From Sphingobacterium sp. lm-10 (GTDB lineage: Bacteria; Bacteroidota; Bacteroidia; Sphingobacteriales; Sphingobacteriaceae): DNA of 64,000 nt. The notes below the pieces were generated by a model. It searched no databases. It worked only from the letters and a program-made list of their open reading frames with translations, and was not told the DNA's origin. The translations under genes were made by a program, and so were the position numbers. Where the stretch lies: positions 62,001 through 126,000 of the forward strand of contig NZ_JAMJWC010000002.1 in assembly GCF_023554555.1 (NCBI RefSeq). The letters run 5' to 3'. Shown here piece by piece: positions 1 through 8,744 of the stretch. Position 1 is the first letter of the stretch. The number at the start of each line of letters is the position of its first letter.

Positions 1-1732
1 TAATTAAAAGAGCGTCCCCCTTTTTTGTTTTTCTACCAGTTTCGCTTATGAGATGGAGGTTTGTTTTAGCACGGGAACAGATCACATACAGGAGTTTTTT
101 CGAGGCTTCAATGGCGTTTCCAGAAAATATTTCATTCCAATGAGGAATATACCCATTCAATAACCCATAAGCAATTACAGTTTCAAACTCTTCTCCTTTA
201 ACTCCCACACAGGTATTTATAACAACACCTGTCATTTCTCTATAAAAACTTTTAAATGTCTGAATGTCACTTGGGATAGTAAATGTTGGGTCGTTAAGTC
301 TCTTCTCTATTGTATCAAAAAACTGTTTTCTGCTTTCTACAAGGTTTGGATACCTTTTGTAGTCAACACCGATAGCACCAACAAATTGATCGAAACAATC
401 ATTTAAGTAATCAATGCCTTCATCTTCATTGGATTTTATTGAATTTATAAGCTTTAGTAAAGCTCTTTCGGTCAAATATTTCTCTTCTAATTCCGTATTA
501 GTTTGAATTCTGAAATTATCGATTAATTCCGCTGTCCACCTGTATCTTAAAGAATATATCTTTGGGTTAGGCTGCGTTAGAAGTAATCGTGACAATTTGT
601 ACCAAATATTCTCACGATTTTTCGACATCGGAGCCAAGCCAGAGGCATCAAAATTGACATTTGGTAGAATAGCTCTTAGTTTTTTTGAAATATTTGTTAT
701 TAACCACCATTGTGGCACGAGTACACAAATTTCATCTTCGGGGATTCCTTTAATAATGCTCAGCTTAATCAAGCTTGCAATTTCATCTACAATATGAGAT
801 TGGCTTACCGTATTATTAAATGTAATACATCCAATTTCTTCTGCATTATGTCCCGCTGCCCGAATTTCGATTTTCTGTGTTTGAAAATGGCTGTAAAAGT
901 CAATAACTCTTTGGCATGTCCTATAATTACCGGTTAGGGTCAGAGGGGTAATTGGCATATTGTTAATTTCGGCGCTAACCTCGTCTATGTTTTTTGCGAT
1001 GCCTCCCAATGATGCATATATTGCCTGATCTGTATCACCTACAAGAAATAGCGACGTTTTCCCCTTTCCAGCTTTAATGATTAGTGAAATAATTGCATAT
1101 AATAGGTCTTGTGTATCCTGGTATTCATCAACACAGATTAACTTAAATAAATTTGATAAGGTAGCCTGAATTTTAGGATGATTGACTAAAATCAGATAGG
1201 AGTAATAGAGCAGGAGTTCGAAATCAATTAACCTTTTACTTTTTAGAATTTCGTGGTACTCTTTCAGTAGATTCCGCTGAACAGACTTAGGTTCAACGAA
1301 ACTACCGTCCCTGTTAAAACGAAGATTAACAGGATCAATTGATTTTAAATTATGCTTGGCTTTAAGTGTATCCAGGAGGTCTGAACAGAAAGTTTCATCA
1401 GCAATTGAATATCCATTTCTTAACTCCGGTAAATAACATGAATACGGTTTTATAATCCATTCCAGACAGAAGGAATGCAGGGTTCCCGACCAAATTCTAC
1501 TGCTATTTATACCCATAGCATTCAATCTTCGAAAAATTTCTTCGGCAGCTCGAACTGTAAAAGTTAACGCAGCGACTCTTTTTTTGCTGTGTGCTTCAAT
1601 ATTGGACACTTCATAAGCAAGCTTATGAATTATAACTCTCGTTTTACCACTGCCAGGGCATGCTGTCAATAAAACATGACCATCTTGTTGGACAGCGGCT
1701 TTTTGTTCGTCACTTAATTTCGATAGGATCAC
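1..1732 (-). CDS. UvrD/Rep-like helicase, GajB-like (partial, 3' end off window)
   Basis: Superfamily 1A DNA helicase, probably the second component of a Gabija-type anti-phage system. I translated the minus strand by hand. The frame is open from a GTG at 1732 to the window edge, giving at least 577 residues. Visible motifs are Walker A ACPGSGKT (residues 24-31), motif II DEYQDTQ (202-208), motif III GDTDQAIY (232-239), a motif V-like stretch containing VGVKGEEFETV near residue 510, and motif VI LLYVICSRAK near 550. The GTG overlaps the TGA of the upstream nuclease gene (GTGA), which implies translational coupling. Known GajB proteins are about 500 residues, so this one is longer and may carry an extra C-terminal part beyond the edge. 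A housekeeping UvrD/PcrA is less likely given the partner gene. Confidence 0.85.
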   Translation of the reverse strand, partial: MILSKLSDEQKAAVQQDGHVLLTACPGSGKTRVIIHKLAYEVSNIEAHSKKRVAALTFTVRAAEEIFRRLNAMGINSSRIWSGTLHSFCLEWIIKPYSCYLPELRNGYSIADETFCSDLLDTLKAKHNLKSIDPVNLRFNRDGSFVEPKSVQRNLLKEYHEILKSKRLIDFELLLYYSYLILVNHPKIQATLSNLFKLICVDEYQDTQDLLYAIISLIIKAGKGKTSLFLVGDTDQAIYASLGGIAKNIDEVSAEINNMPITPLTLTGNYRTCQRVIDFYSHFQTQKIEIRAAGHNAEEIGCITFNNTVSQSHIVDEIASLIKLSIIKGIPEDEICVLVPQWWLITNISKKLRAILPNVNFDASGLAPMSKNRENIWYKLSRLLLTQPNPKIYSLRYRWTAELIDNFRIQTNTELEEKYLTERALLKLINSIKSNEDEGIDYLNDCFDQFVGAIGVDYKRYPNLVESRKQFFDTIEKRLNDPTFTIPSDIQTFKSFYREMTGVVINTCVGVKGEEFETVIAYGLLNGYIPHWNEIFSGNAIEASKKLLYVICSRAKTNLHLISETGRKTKKGDALLI

Positions 1733-3843
1733 AATAAGTTGAAAAATTTAGTTAATTGGTCATTTTCGAACGAGGCACAAAAGTCAACCACCAGTTGTTC
1801 CGGTGTTTTTCCTTTTTCAATAAATTTCTGGGCTGTATCATAATCCCCAGCATCTTTGTGACTTCGTATAGCTTTTAGACGATAGTTTATAGCTTTTGCT
1901 TTCGACGCCAGATTGAGATGAGAAGATGCAAATGCTATGGCTTCTAAGATATAGTCTGGTATGAAAGTGTTGTAGACTAGTTGTTCCGCCAGTAATAATG
2001 CCAACCAGCCTTTGCCATATTTTTCCGCCAATCTTAATGCTTCAACACCGGCGATTTCGACGGAGCTATTCTCTAACTTATCTTTTGATTTCTGAACGTT
2101 AGTTGCTCGTTTATAGATTTTGTTAAGACAATTGACAAATTCAAAACTATTCCCATTCATCAATAAGTCTACTTCGAAAGTATATTTTGAATAAAAAGGT
2201 TTTAAGAAAGCGTTTCCATCACAAAAAGAATCTAAGTGTGCTTTTCTCTCTTCCCCTTTTTCCTGAGAAGCGCGACAGTGCTTCTCATAGTCCGTATCAT
2301 CATCTGGATTGTCCGGTAGTGTCACAATTGACTGGTCATAATCAGTAATAATGGCACAGCATTTATTAATTCGATCTTCATGAAAAAGTCTGGCAACATT
2401 GGCAAATCCTGTGCTTCCTATATTCACTAGACTTACACCTATTTCATCAAGTGATAATCCAAATACCCTTTTGAACATCGCCGGGATGAGGATTTGCTCC
2501 GCATCACCTTCTACCAATAAAATACCCTTGGCGAAAAGAAGATTACTGCGTACAGCATCTAAATATCGTTCAATTCTGCCAATTTCATTTTCATCTAAAT
2601 TGTTGGATGGATGAAACACATGAGCTTCTTGTTTGCCTCTGCAAAGGATATTAACACTACTGATTTTACTAACCGAAGATATATGTGTGGAGTGAGTACT
2701 GATAATAACCTGAGTTTTGTTCTCTTTAAGATTATCAAACAGGGTCTTCTGAATATGTGTATGGATGTGTGCTTCAGGTTCTTCAATTAAAAGAAAGTTA
2801 GCAATTTTATCCGTCTTGACTCTTTCGTATTCAAGTAGCTTTAGTGATAAATAGATAAGATTTGCTCCACCCAAGCTTAACTCCCATATCCGACCCTCGT
2901 ACCCATCATCGTCAGGATCACCCACCCATAATTTAAGAGATTGGAAAAGCTTTTCCATTTCATTAGGAAGTTCGGATTTGATATTAATATTAGGGGCATA
3001 AGTTGTTCCTACAGCTTCTTTTATGCTTTTGTCAATGCCCTTTCTGACACTTTGTACCTCATCAAGAGAACTTATTTGATCATTAAGTTTATCAATGCTG
3101 TCTATGATGTCATTTTGCTTAGTTACTTCTACGGTTTTTTCTTTTCCTCTAAGTAGGTTTACTAAAGGATTATTGGCATAGGATCGCAAGTCACTTTCTA
3201 CATCTCTCAAAGCTTTAATAAATGTGCAAGATACTTCATTGTGAATGTTTATTTCTCTCGGCAGCCACGTGCCAAATATTAAATCTTCTTTTTCATCAGG
3301 GTCAGGAAATTCAATTGATTCAAAGTCTCCCACGTATCTTTTATAAGTAGCATTATCGCTAAAATCTCCCATACCACGACTTAAATAAACAGCTTCATAA
3401 TCTTCGATAGTTATTTTGTTTAACAATAGTTGAAGATCAGCCTCGTTCTTTCCACCAGTTTGTGAGTAGTCATACAGTTCTTTTCTGAATTGATACTTTG
3501 GACGAAAATAAACGGAATAACTGCCTTTATTGACACTATCCATATGACCACTGGTTTGAACAGCTAGCGCTTGGGCTTCTTCACTTGTATCAAGATTTTC
3601 AAATTCAAGGGAAATAATTATCCAATGTCCCACCCATTGGTTGCCCAGTGACCTATTAAAGTCACTTGGGTAAAACTTGATATATCTTGGCATTGTATCA
3701 TCAAGTAATATCCTTAGTGCATAGAATAGATTGGTCTTGCCGGATCCATTTTCTCCAATAATTGTATTTATGCCATTTTTGAAATTGAATTTGGCTTGCT
3801 TGAAATTTCTAAAATTACGAATAGCGAGAGAAGAAATAAACAT
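1729..3843 (-). CDS. OLD-family ATPase/TOPRIM nuclease, GajA-like (Gabija)
   Basis: Predicted ATP-regulated DNA nuclease of the overcoming-lysogenisation-defect (OLD) family, 704 aa. The N-terminal ABC-type ATPase has Walker A GENGSGKT (30-37), a signature-like LSLGGANL (323-330), Walker B LLIEEPEAHI (351-360) and an H-loop STHSTH (382-387). A TOPRIM domain follows, with LLVEGDAEQ (442-450) and a DYD motif (501-503) at the metal-binding position. About 200 residues follow the TOPRIM acidic motif, so the protein is longer than the roughly 580-aa reference GajA. An OLD protein next to a UvrD-like helicase is the class 2 OLD arrangement now called Gabija. The ATG at 3843 is clear. The stop overlaps the helicase start. 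It lies 47 bp downstream of an XRE regulator on the same strand. Confidence 0.88.
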   Translation of the reverse strand: MFISSLAIRNFRNFKQAKFNFKNGINTIIGENGSGKTNLFYALRILLDDTMPRYIKFYPSDFNRSLGNQWVGHWIIISLEFENLDTSEEAQALAVQTSGHMDSVNKGSYSVYFRPKYQFRKELYDYSQTGGKNEADLQLLLNKITIEDYEAVYLSRGMGDFSDNATYKRYVGDFESIEFPDPDEKEDLIFGTWLPREINIHNEVSCTFIKALRDVESDLRSYANNPLVNLLRGKEKTVEVTKQNDIIDSIDKLNDQISSLDEVQSVRKGIDKSIKEAVGTTYAPNINIKSELPNEMEKLFQSLKLWVGDPDDDGYEGRIWELSLGGANLIYLSLKLLEYERVKTDKIANFLLIEEPEAHIHTHIQKTLFDNLKENKTQVIISTHSTHISSVSKISSVNILCRGKQEAHVFHPSNNLDENEIGRIERYLDAVRSNLLFAKGILLVEGDAEQILIPAMFKRVFGLSLDEIGVSLVNIGSTGFANVARLFHEDRINKCCAIITDYDQSIVTLPDNPDDDTDYEKHCRASQEKGEERKAHLDSFCDGNAFLKPFYSKYTFEVDLLMNGNSFEFVNCLNKIYKRATNVQKSKDKLENSSVEIAGVEALRLAEKYGKGWLALLLAEQLVYNTFIPDYILEAIAFASSHLNLASKAKAINYRLKAIRSHKDAGDYDTAQKFIEKGKTPEQLVVDFCASFENDQLTKFFNLL

Positions 3844-3890
3844 AATTTAGGTTAAGTGTTTAAAATTGATATTTTGAAAAAATCTGAATA

Positions 3891-4091
3891 TTATAATGTT
3901 TTCCTATTTGATACGATTAGAATCCTTACATCAACATCAAGTATTCCTGCTATTTCATTTAATATATCCAAACTTGGCTGCCTTCTATTCTGTACGTATG
4001 AATTGACCATATTGTAGCTTTTACCTAATTTTTCAGCTAACCAGGTCTGCTTAACGCCTTTTTCTTCCAAAACTTCTTTAATACGATTCAT
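3891..4091 (-). CDS. XRE-family helix-turn-helix regulator
   Basis: Small Cro/C1-type DNA-binding protein of 66 aa, counted from ATG at 4091 (MNRIKEVLEEKG). The helix-turn-helix spans roughly residues 12-45 (TWLAEKLGKSYNMVNSY, then RRQPSLDIL). The frame stays open upstream to an ATG at 4199, but the extra 36 residues do not look like HTH sequence. A -7-like element at 4112-4119 would place transcription start between the two ATGs, so I use the shorter form. It is the first gene of the operon with the OLD nuclease and helicase and probably controls that operon, as small XRE proteins do in many defence and restriction loci. Its operator was not identified. Confidence 0.8.
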   Translation of the reverse strand: MNRIKEVLEEKGVKQTWLAEKLGKSYNMVNSYVQNRRQPSLDILNEIAGILDVDVRILIVSNRKTL

Positions 4092-4111
4092 TGTTTTAAA
4101 AAGTTTGAACA

Positions 4112-4119
4112 TAAAGATA
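4112..4119 (-). promoter_or_regulatory. Possible -7 element of the XRE/Gabija operon
   Basis: Minus-strand TATCTTTA differs at one position from the Bacteroidota -7 consensus TAnnTTTG. It would start transcription about 14 nt before the ATG at 4091. No convincing -33 TTTG was seen at the usual spacing. Confidence 0.3.
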
Positions 4120-4206
4120 ACATTTTCATCTAAAAATATATCATGAAATGAGATGTGTTGTCTGCAAGAAATGCTAACCTTGAAAATCAAATAACACATT
4201 ATTCAT

Positions 4207-5675
4207 ATGAAAACAGCTTATCTATACGTCCGCGTAAGCACGGACGAACAAAAAAGAAAAGGTTACTCCTTGCCAGAACAGGAAGATCGGTTATTAAAAT
4301 ATTGCGAGCACAGCAGCATAGTTGTCAAGGGCATCTATCGGGAAGACTATTCAGCCAAGGACTTCAACCGCCCAGAGTGGAAAAGGTTAGTTACAATAGT
4401 AAAAAGCAAATCCAAAGAAGATAAGAACATACTATTTATCAAATGGGACCGGTTCAGCCGGAATATTGAATACGCATACGAGATGATAGGCCTGCTTCGA
4501 AAATACAAGACAACTGCAATGGCCATCGATCAACCTATAGATTTTTCGGTGCCGGAAAGTACGGTTATGCTTGCCGTCTACCTTTCGGTACCTGAAGCAG
4601 AGAACCGCAGAAGAGCGATGAATACAGCAATGGTATGCGACGAGCAAAGCAGACGGGGAGATATCCCAGCAGAGCCCCTTTGGGCTTCATCAACCTGACC
4701 AAAATGGACGGTAAAAAAATCATCGCTCCCAAGCAACCCGAGGCAGGGATAATAACATGGGTCTTCCACCAACTTGCTAAGAATATACACAGAATAGAGG
4801 ATATCAGAAAGATGGCTGAAGAGAAGGGTTTGAAATGCTCCCGGTCTCACTTTTTCAGGATTATTCGCAATCCTGCTTATTGTGGCCTTATTCCAATAAA
4901 AATCAATGCGCAAGAACAGCACATGATAAAAGGTATTCATGATCCTCTGATCTCGGAAACCCTGTATCATGAGGTTCAGCGAATCATCACAACGAAGAGA
5001 AAAGTCACCGCTAAGAAAGATAATCTGAAGGCGATGTTTTTTTTAAAAGGCTTTTTGGTCTGTCCCCTTTGTGGCCGAAATATATGCGGGAGTATTTCTC
5101 AGGGCAAAACAAGAAAGTACCCATACTACCATTGCTATGGAAGATGTAAGACAAGAATAAATGCTTCTCTTTTAAATGAAAGATACCACGAGGGACTTCG
5201 ACAAATGGTACTTGCGAGCGGAGCAGTTGATCTATTTAATAGCATTTTAGAGGATTGGAATACAAAAACACTAAAAGCCCAACATGTACAGGAACGAAAC
5301 ATAGTTGTCAGGAGATTAAACGAACAGGAATCCATCCTTTCTCACTCCCGGAAATTATTTGTAGGAGCGGTATTAGACCTCAATGACTACACCGAATTAA
5401 AAAGGGAGTGCAACGCTAATTCCAAAAGCCTGAAAAGAGAACTACAAGATATCAATACTAAATTAGGAAATATTGATAAGCAGATCTATTCCAAGGACAG
5501 ATCGTTTGTAAATATTTTCCAGGGATTCCCATACTTGGATACGGCGGATAAAAAACATCTTGTCAATCTCATCCCGCCACTTAAAGTTGACTTCCAAACG
5601 GGAGATATCTCTTTGGACTTAAACAGTGCATTATCAAAAATACTAGAAACAAAAAGAAACGCAAAAAGCAGTTAA
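4207..5675 (+). pseudogene. Serine recombinase with one-base frameshift
   Basis: Site-specific serine recombinase split into two frames. The first part (4207-4698) has the resolvase catalytic domain, with nucleophile Ser11 in YVRVSTDEQ and the arginine motif WDRFSRN. The second part (open 4635-5675) carries the recombinase domain, a zinc ribbon (CPLCG, then CYGRC) and a coiled-coil C-terminus. The frames join near 4627-4632. Restoring one A in gcaatggt gives ...NTANGMRRAKQTGRYP, which reads smoothly into the second frame and fits the family. No other stops or frameshifts occur across about 490 codons, so the loss is recent or a base-call error at a short A run. It is divergent from the Gabija-like operon and was probably its mobility gene. 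As read, the product would end after residue 163 and lack DNA-binding parts. Confidence 0.85.
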
Positions 5676-5676
5676 T

Positions 5677-5841
5677 ATGAACTTCATAGATAAAAGGATT
5701 TCCGTTAAAAAAACAATTACTATTTTAGCAAAAAATGGCATCCACGTGGACGATAGTGAGGCCGTAGTTATTCTAGATTTTCTATATCTAATGGCTAAAA
5801 ATCACACGAAACCAGAAGAAGAAAATACATCAGAACCTTAA
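5677..5841 (+). CDS. Small conserved-looking protein, 54 aa, downstream of recombinase
   Basis: ORF of 54 residues starting at ATG 5677, one base after the recombinase stop. The sequence begins MNFIDKRISVKKTITILAKN and contains a helical segment AVVILDFLYLMAK before an acidic tail. From memory, similar 50-60 aa ORFs with an ILDFLY-type motif sit directly after serine recombinases in other Bacteroidota and are sometimes mis-annotated as a PTS subunit; I cannot confirm this here. The tight spacing implies cotranscription. No function can be assigned. It could be a recombination directionality factor or accessory protein, but that is a guess from position. Confidence 0.55.
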   Translation: MNFIDKRISVKKTITILAKNGIHVDDSEAVVILDFLYLMAKNHTKPEEENTSEP

Positions 5842-5993
5842 AGAGATTTCGAACTCTGGAAAAAATGCAATAACCTTCGCTTCTGAATGGTTTGTAAGAC
5901 TATCCCAGCAAAAAATCTAAAGAATTTTACCGTAAATATCGAACTCTAAATAATTCGATTATAAAATATTGGTTATTAGATTTTTATTGCCAT

Positions 5994-6026
5994 AAAAAAA
6001 GGAGATTTCAAATTTATGAAATCTCC
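5994..6026 (-). terminator. Rho-independent terminator of tRNA-Glu
   Basis: Perfect 10-bp inverted repeat (6001-6010 with 6017-6026, 6-nt loop). On the minus strand it is followed by seven T, six bases past the 3' end of the tRNA. Confidence 0.85.
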
Positions 6027-6031
6027 TTAAG

Positions 6032-6103
6032 TAGCCCGTAGGGGAATCGAACCCCTGTTACCAGAATGAAAATCTGGCGTCCTAACCCCTAGACGAACGG
6101 GCC
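6032..6103 (-). tRNA. tRNA-Glu (anticodon TTC)
   Basis: Minus-strand cloverleaf of 72 nt. The acceptor stem pairs GGCCCGT with ACGGGCT (G.U at the first pair), the discriminator is A, the anticodon arm is CCAGA-TTTTCAT-TCTGG with anticodon TTC, and the T-arm is AGGGG-TTCGATT-CCCCT. The CCA end is not encoded. It lies between the accessory island and core chromosome and appears intact. A promoter (6123-6153) and a terminator (5994-6026) flank it, so it is a single-gene unit. Confidence 0.95.
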
Positions 6104-6122
6104 ATTTTTCTGTTTCGGTGTG

Positions 6123-6153
6123 CAAATATAGAATTATATCTATATACATCAAA
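6123..6153 (-). promoter_or_regulatory. Promoter of tRNA-Glu (TTTG-N19-TAnnTTTG)
   Basis: On the minus strand TTTG (6150-6153) lies 19 nt before TATATTTG (6123-6130). This is a full match to the Bacteroidota housekeeping promoter and would start transcription about 13 nt upstream of the tRNA 5' end. Confidence 0.7.
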
Positions 6154-6219
6154 ATTATTTTCAAAAAATTGCAGCTACTTATTAAAAAAGCTATTTTAGA
6201 GCAACGTAAAACGAACCAG

Positions 6220-8697
6220 ATGAAAAAAATAGGCCTATCACTTTTTGTTTACCTCATTGCCCTAACTATAGGGCATGCCCAAAAACAGCCCTACACGCTA
6301 ACCTGGCGAGCTTCTCATCAAGATACTACAGGAAAGCAGTTTGATATTGTATTGAAGAACAATCATGACAAGGTATTGGACATGAGCGCATACGATCTAT
6401 GGTTTAATTCTAATTATCACATTAAGGAGCAAGGCCATATCAAATACACGCTATCAGACGAAAATGGAAATCTATACCGCATCAGCTTTAAAGAACCAAT
6501 TAGTCTAGCGAATCGCGATTCTTTAGTCATCACCTATAGTACGGATTTTCCAATTACGCATATATCCATTGCGCCAAACGGCTTCTATTTACAGTCGCGC
6601 AAAGACCCAAGGCAGGTAACTTCATTACCTGACCCGCATATTACTGCGCCAAACTTATCCAGAGAAAAGCATATAAAAATGCTTGCCGACCTGTACGACA
6701 AAAATGCACTATTCGAAGGTGATGAATCACAGCTCATCTTACCCACACCGCAATCCATAACCGCATCAACGGGTCGTTATGAAATCAGCACCGGTTTTTC
6801 TTTTTACATCGACGCGGCATTAGCAAAAGATCTTTCTGGTACATTTAAGGAGATACACCAAGATTTCTCGAGGTGGAAGCCTAAAAATGTCAACCAGCCG
6901 GAAAAAGCACAACTGGCGATTCAAAAAATTGATGGACTTGCCGACGATGCCTATCGGCTATCTATAGACGCCAACGGCATACGCTTGCAAGCCAGTCATG
7001 CAAAAGGGACATTCTATGGTATCCAGTCTCTGATATCATTATTCCCTGCTAACTATCCTGAAAGCAAATCTATATCCGTTCCTTTTGTACAGGTTGAGGA
7101 CGCCCCGCGCTATGGCTACCGGGGCTTGATGTTGGACATTTCTCGAAACTTTAAAGATTTGAAAACGCTAAAACGTTATATAGATGTGATGGCGCGGTAC
7201 AAGTTGAATAAACTGCACCTTCACCTCATCGATGATGAAGGATGGCGATTAGAAATCCCCTCCCTACCTGAGTTGACGGCTATCGGAGCAAACAGAACAC
7301 CTCAGTATGCGGATGGATCCGGCATTCAACCGTCGTATGGATCAGGAGCCCACGTGAAGGAAAAGCAATACCTCTCAAAAGAAGAATTTAAAGCCCTTTT
7401 GCGCTACGCAAACGAGCGATTCATTACGGTGATCCCGGAAGTCGAGACGCCAGGACATGCCCGGGCAGCAGTAAAGGCCATGGAAGCGCGGTATCACCGA
7501 TTGCTGAAAGAAGGACAAAAGGAAGAAGCAGAACGATTCTTAATGAATGATTTTCAAGATACCTCTACCTACTTTTCCGCACAATACTGGCAAGACAATG
7601 TGATGAATCCTGCCATGTCCGGCACCTATCGTTTCATTGCTCATATCGTAGATGAAATCAAAAGTATGTATCAGGAAGCGGATGTGCCACTACAGCTGAT
7701 CTCCATTGGTGGAGATGAATTACCGACTGGATCTTGGGAAGGATCACCCTTAGTGCAAGCCTTGATGAAAGAAAAAGGTTATTCTTCCGTACATGAAGTG
7801 TGGACGTATTATATTGATCGTGTGCACGCTATTCTCGAAGAGAAACAACTCACCATGGCCGGATGGGAAGAGATCGGGATGGTAAACCGTGGCAAGGGTA
7901 TGGAAGTGAATGAAGCCTTTGCGGATCGCGGATTCGTACTGGATGTGTGGAATAATACCATTGGTGGCGGGCAGGAAGATCTAGCCTATAAGTTGGCTAA
8001 TGCCGGACACAACACCGTTTTCGTGAGCGCCAGTAATTTCTACTTTGATATGGCATGGGACAACCGTTTTGAAGAACCTGGCCTAACCTGGGCATCAAAA
8101 ACGGATTTATATCATGCCTACTCTCTACTTCCAGAAAGCTACTTTGCCAATATAAAATATACCGATCGCGGCAAGCCGTTGGAAGAGAGTTATTTTGCAA
8201 AGAAGACTAGGTTGACACCGGAAGGCGCAATACACCTTGTTGGCCTGAAAGGTGCGCTTTGGGCAGAAACCGTATTGGATAATGATGCGCTGGATTATAT
8301 GATCTTCCCGCGCTTCTTCGCGTTGGCTGAGCGTGCCTGGGCACCAGCAACCGAATGGGAAAGCGAAGCCAACTTCGACAAAAAAGCGTTTGATAAAAGG
8401 TATGCTGAATTTATTGACAAGGTGGGTAGCACGGAGCTACCGAAGTTACGCCGCTTTGCTGGTGGCTTTCATTACCGTTTACCAGCAGTTGGTTTGAAAG
8501 AGAAAGACGGCAAGTTAATGGCTAATGCCGAATACCCAGGCTTTCCAATTCACTATACAGTAGGTACCCGAGAAAACACATCAGCAAAACCATTTCCTTC
8601 AGAAGGCTTATCCTTGAAGGTGGGCGAGAAAATTCAGGTTTTTACCACAGATGTGGATGGCCGTAAAGGCCGTGTGAGCACCTACACGCAACAATAA
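6220..8697 (+). CDS. Secreted beta-N-acetylhexosaminidase, GH20
   Basis: Glycoside hydrolase family 20 enzyme removing terminal N-acetylhexosamine from chitin- or glycan-derived oligosaccharides. The frame is open from 6118, but the ATG at 6220 gives a signal peptide (MKKIGLSLFVYLIALTIGHA) and 825 aa, so I use that. After the signal comes a chitobiase-type N-terminal carbohydrate-binding domain (about 25-170), a GH20b-like domain, then the catalytic barrel with DDEGWRLEIP and the catalytic Asp499-Glu500 pair in IGGDELP. A short beta-sandwich C-terminal domain follows. It is a single gene facing a convergent terminator. It likely acts in the periplasm or on the outer membrane. Confidence 0.92.
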   Translation: MKKIGLSLFVYLIALTIGHAQKQPYTLTWRASHQDTTGKQFDIVLKNNHDKVLDMSAYDLWFNSNYHIKEQGHIKYTLSDENGNLYRISFKEPISLANRDSLVITYSTDFPITHISIAPNGFYLQSRKDPRQVTSLPDPHITAPNLSREKHIKMLADLYDKNALFEGDESQLILPTPQSITASTGRYEISTGFSFYIDAALAKDLSGTFKEIHQDFSRWKPKNVNQPEKAQLAIQKIDGLADDAYRLSIDANGIRLQASHAKGTFYGIQSLISLFPANYPESKSISVPFVQVEDAPRYGYRGLMLDISRNFKDLKTLKRYIDVMARYKLNKLHLHLIDDEGWRLEIPSLPELTAIGANRTPQYADGSGIQPSYGSGAHVKEKQYLSKEEFKALLRYANERFITVIPEVETPGHARAAVKAMEARYHRLLKEGQKEEAERFLMNDFQDTSTYFSAQYWQDNVMNPAMSGTYRFIAHIVDEIKSMYQEADVPLQLISIGGDELPTGSWEGSPLVQALMKEKGYSSVHEVWTYYIDRVHAILEEKQLTMAGWEEIGMVNRGKGMEVNEAFADRGFVLDVWNNTIGGGQEDLAYKLANAGHNTVFVSASNFYFDMAWDNRFEEPGLTWASKTDLYHAYSLLPESYFANIKYTDRGKPLEESYFAKKTRLTPEGAIHLVGLKGALWAETVLDNDALDYMIFPRFFALAERAWAPATEWESEANFDKKAFDKRYAEFIDKVGSTELPKLRRFAGGFHYRLPAVGLKEKDGKLMANAEYPGFPIHYTVGTRENTSAKPFPSEGLSLKVGEKIQVFTTDVDGRKGRVSTYTQQ

Positions 8698-8710
8698 CAA
8701 TGCTCAAAAT

Positions 8711-8741
8711 CACCAAACGTCGTTTCAATAGGCGTTTGGTG
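8711..8741. terminator. Convergent terminator hairpin
   Basis: 9-bp stem (8711-8719 with 8733-8741) between the stops of the GH20 gene (+) and the thioesterase gene (-). Flanked by short T/A runs, so it may serve both directions. Confidence 0.6.
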
Positions 8742-8744
8742 TTG

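Noticed and set aside
4635..4698. Programmed ribosomal frameshift in the recombinase
   Set aside because: No slippery heptamer or downstream structure is apparent and a simple one-base loss explains the break.
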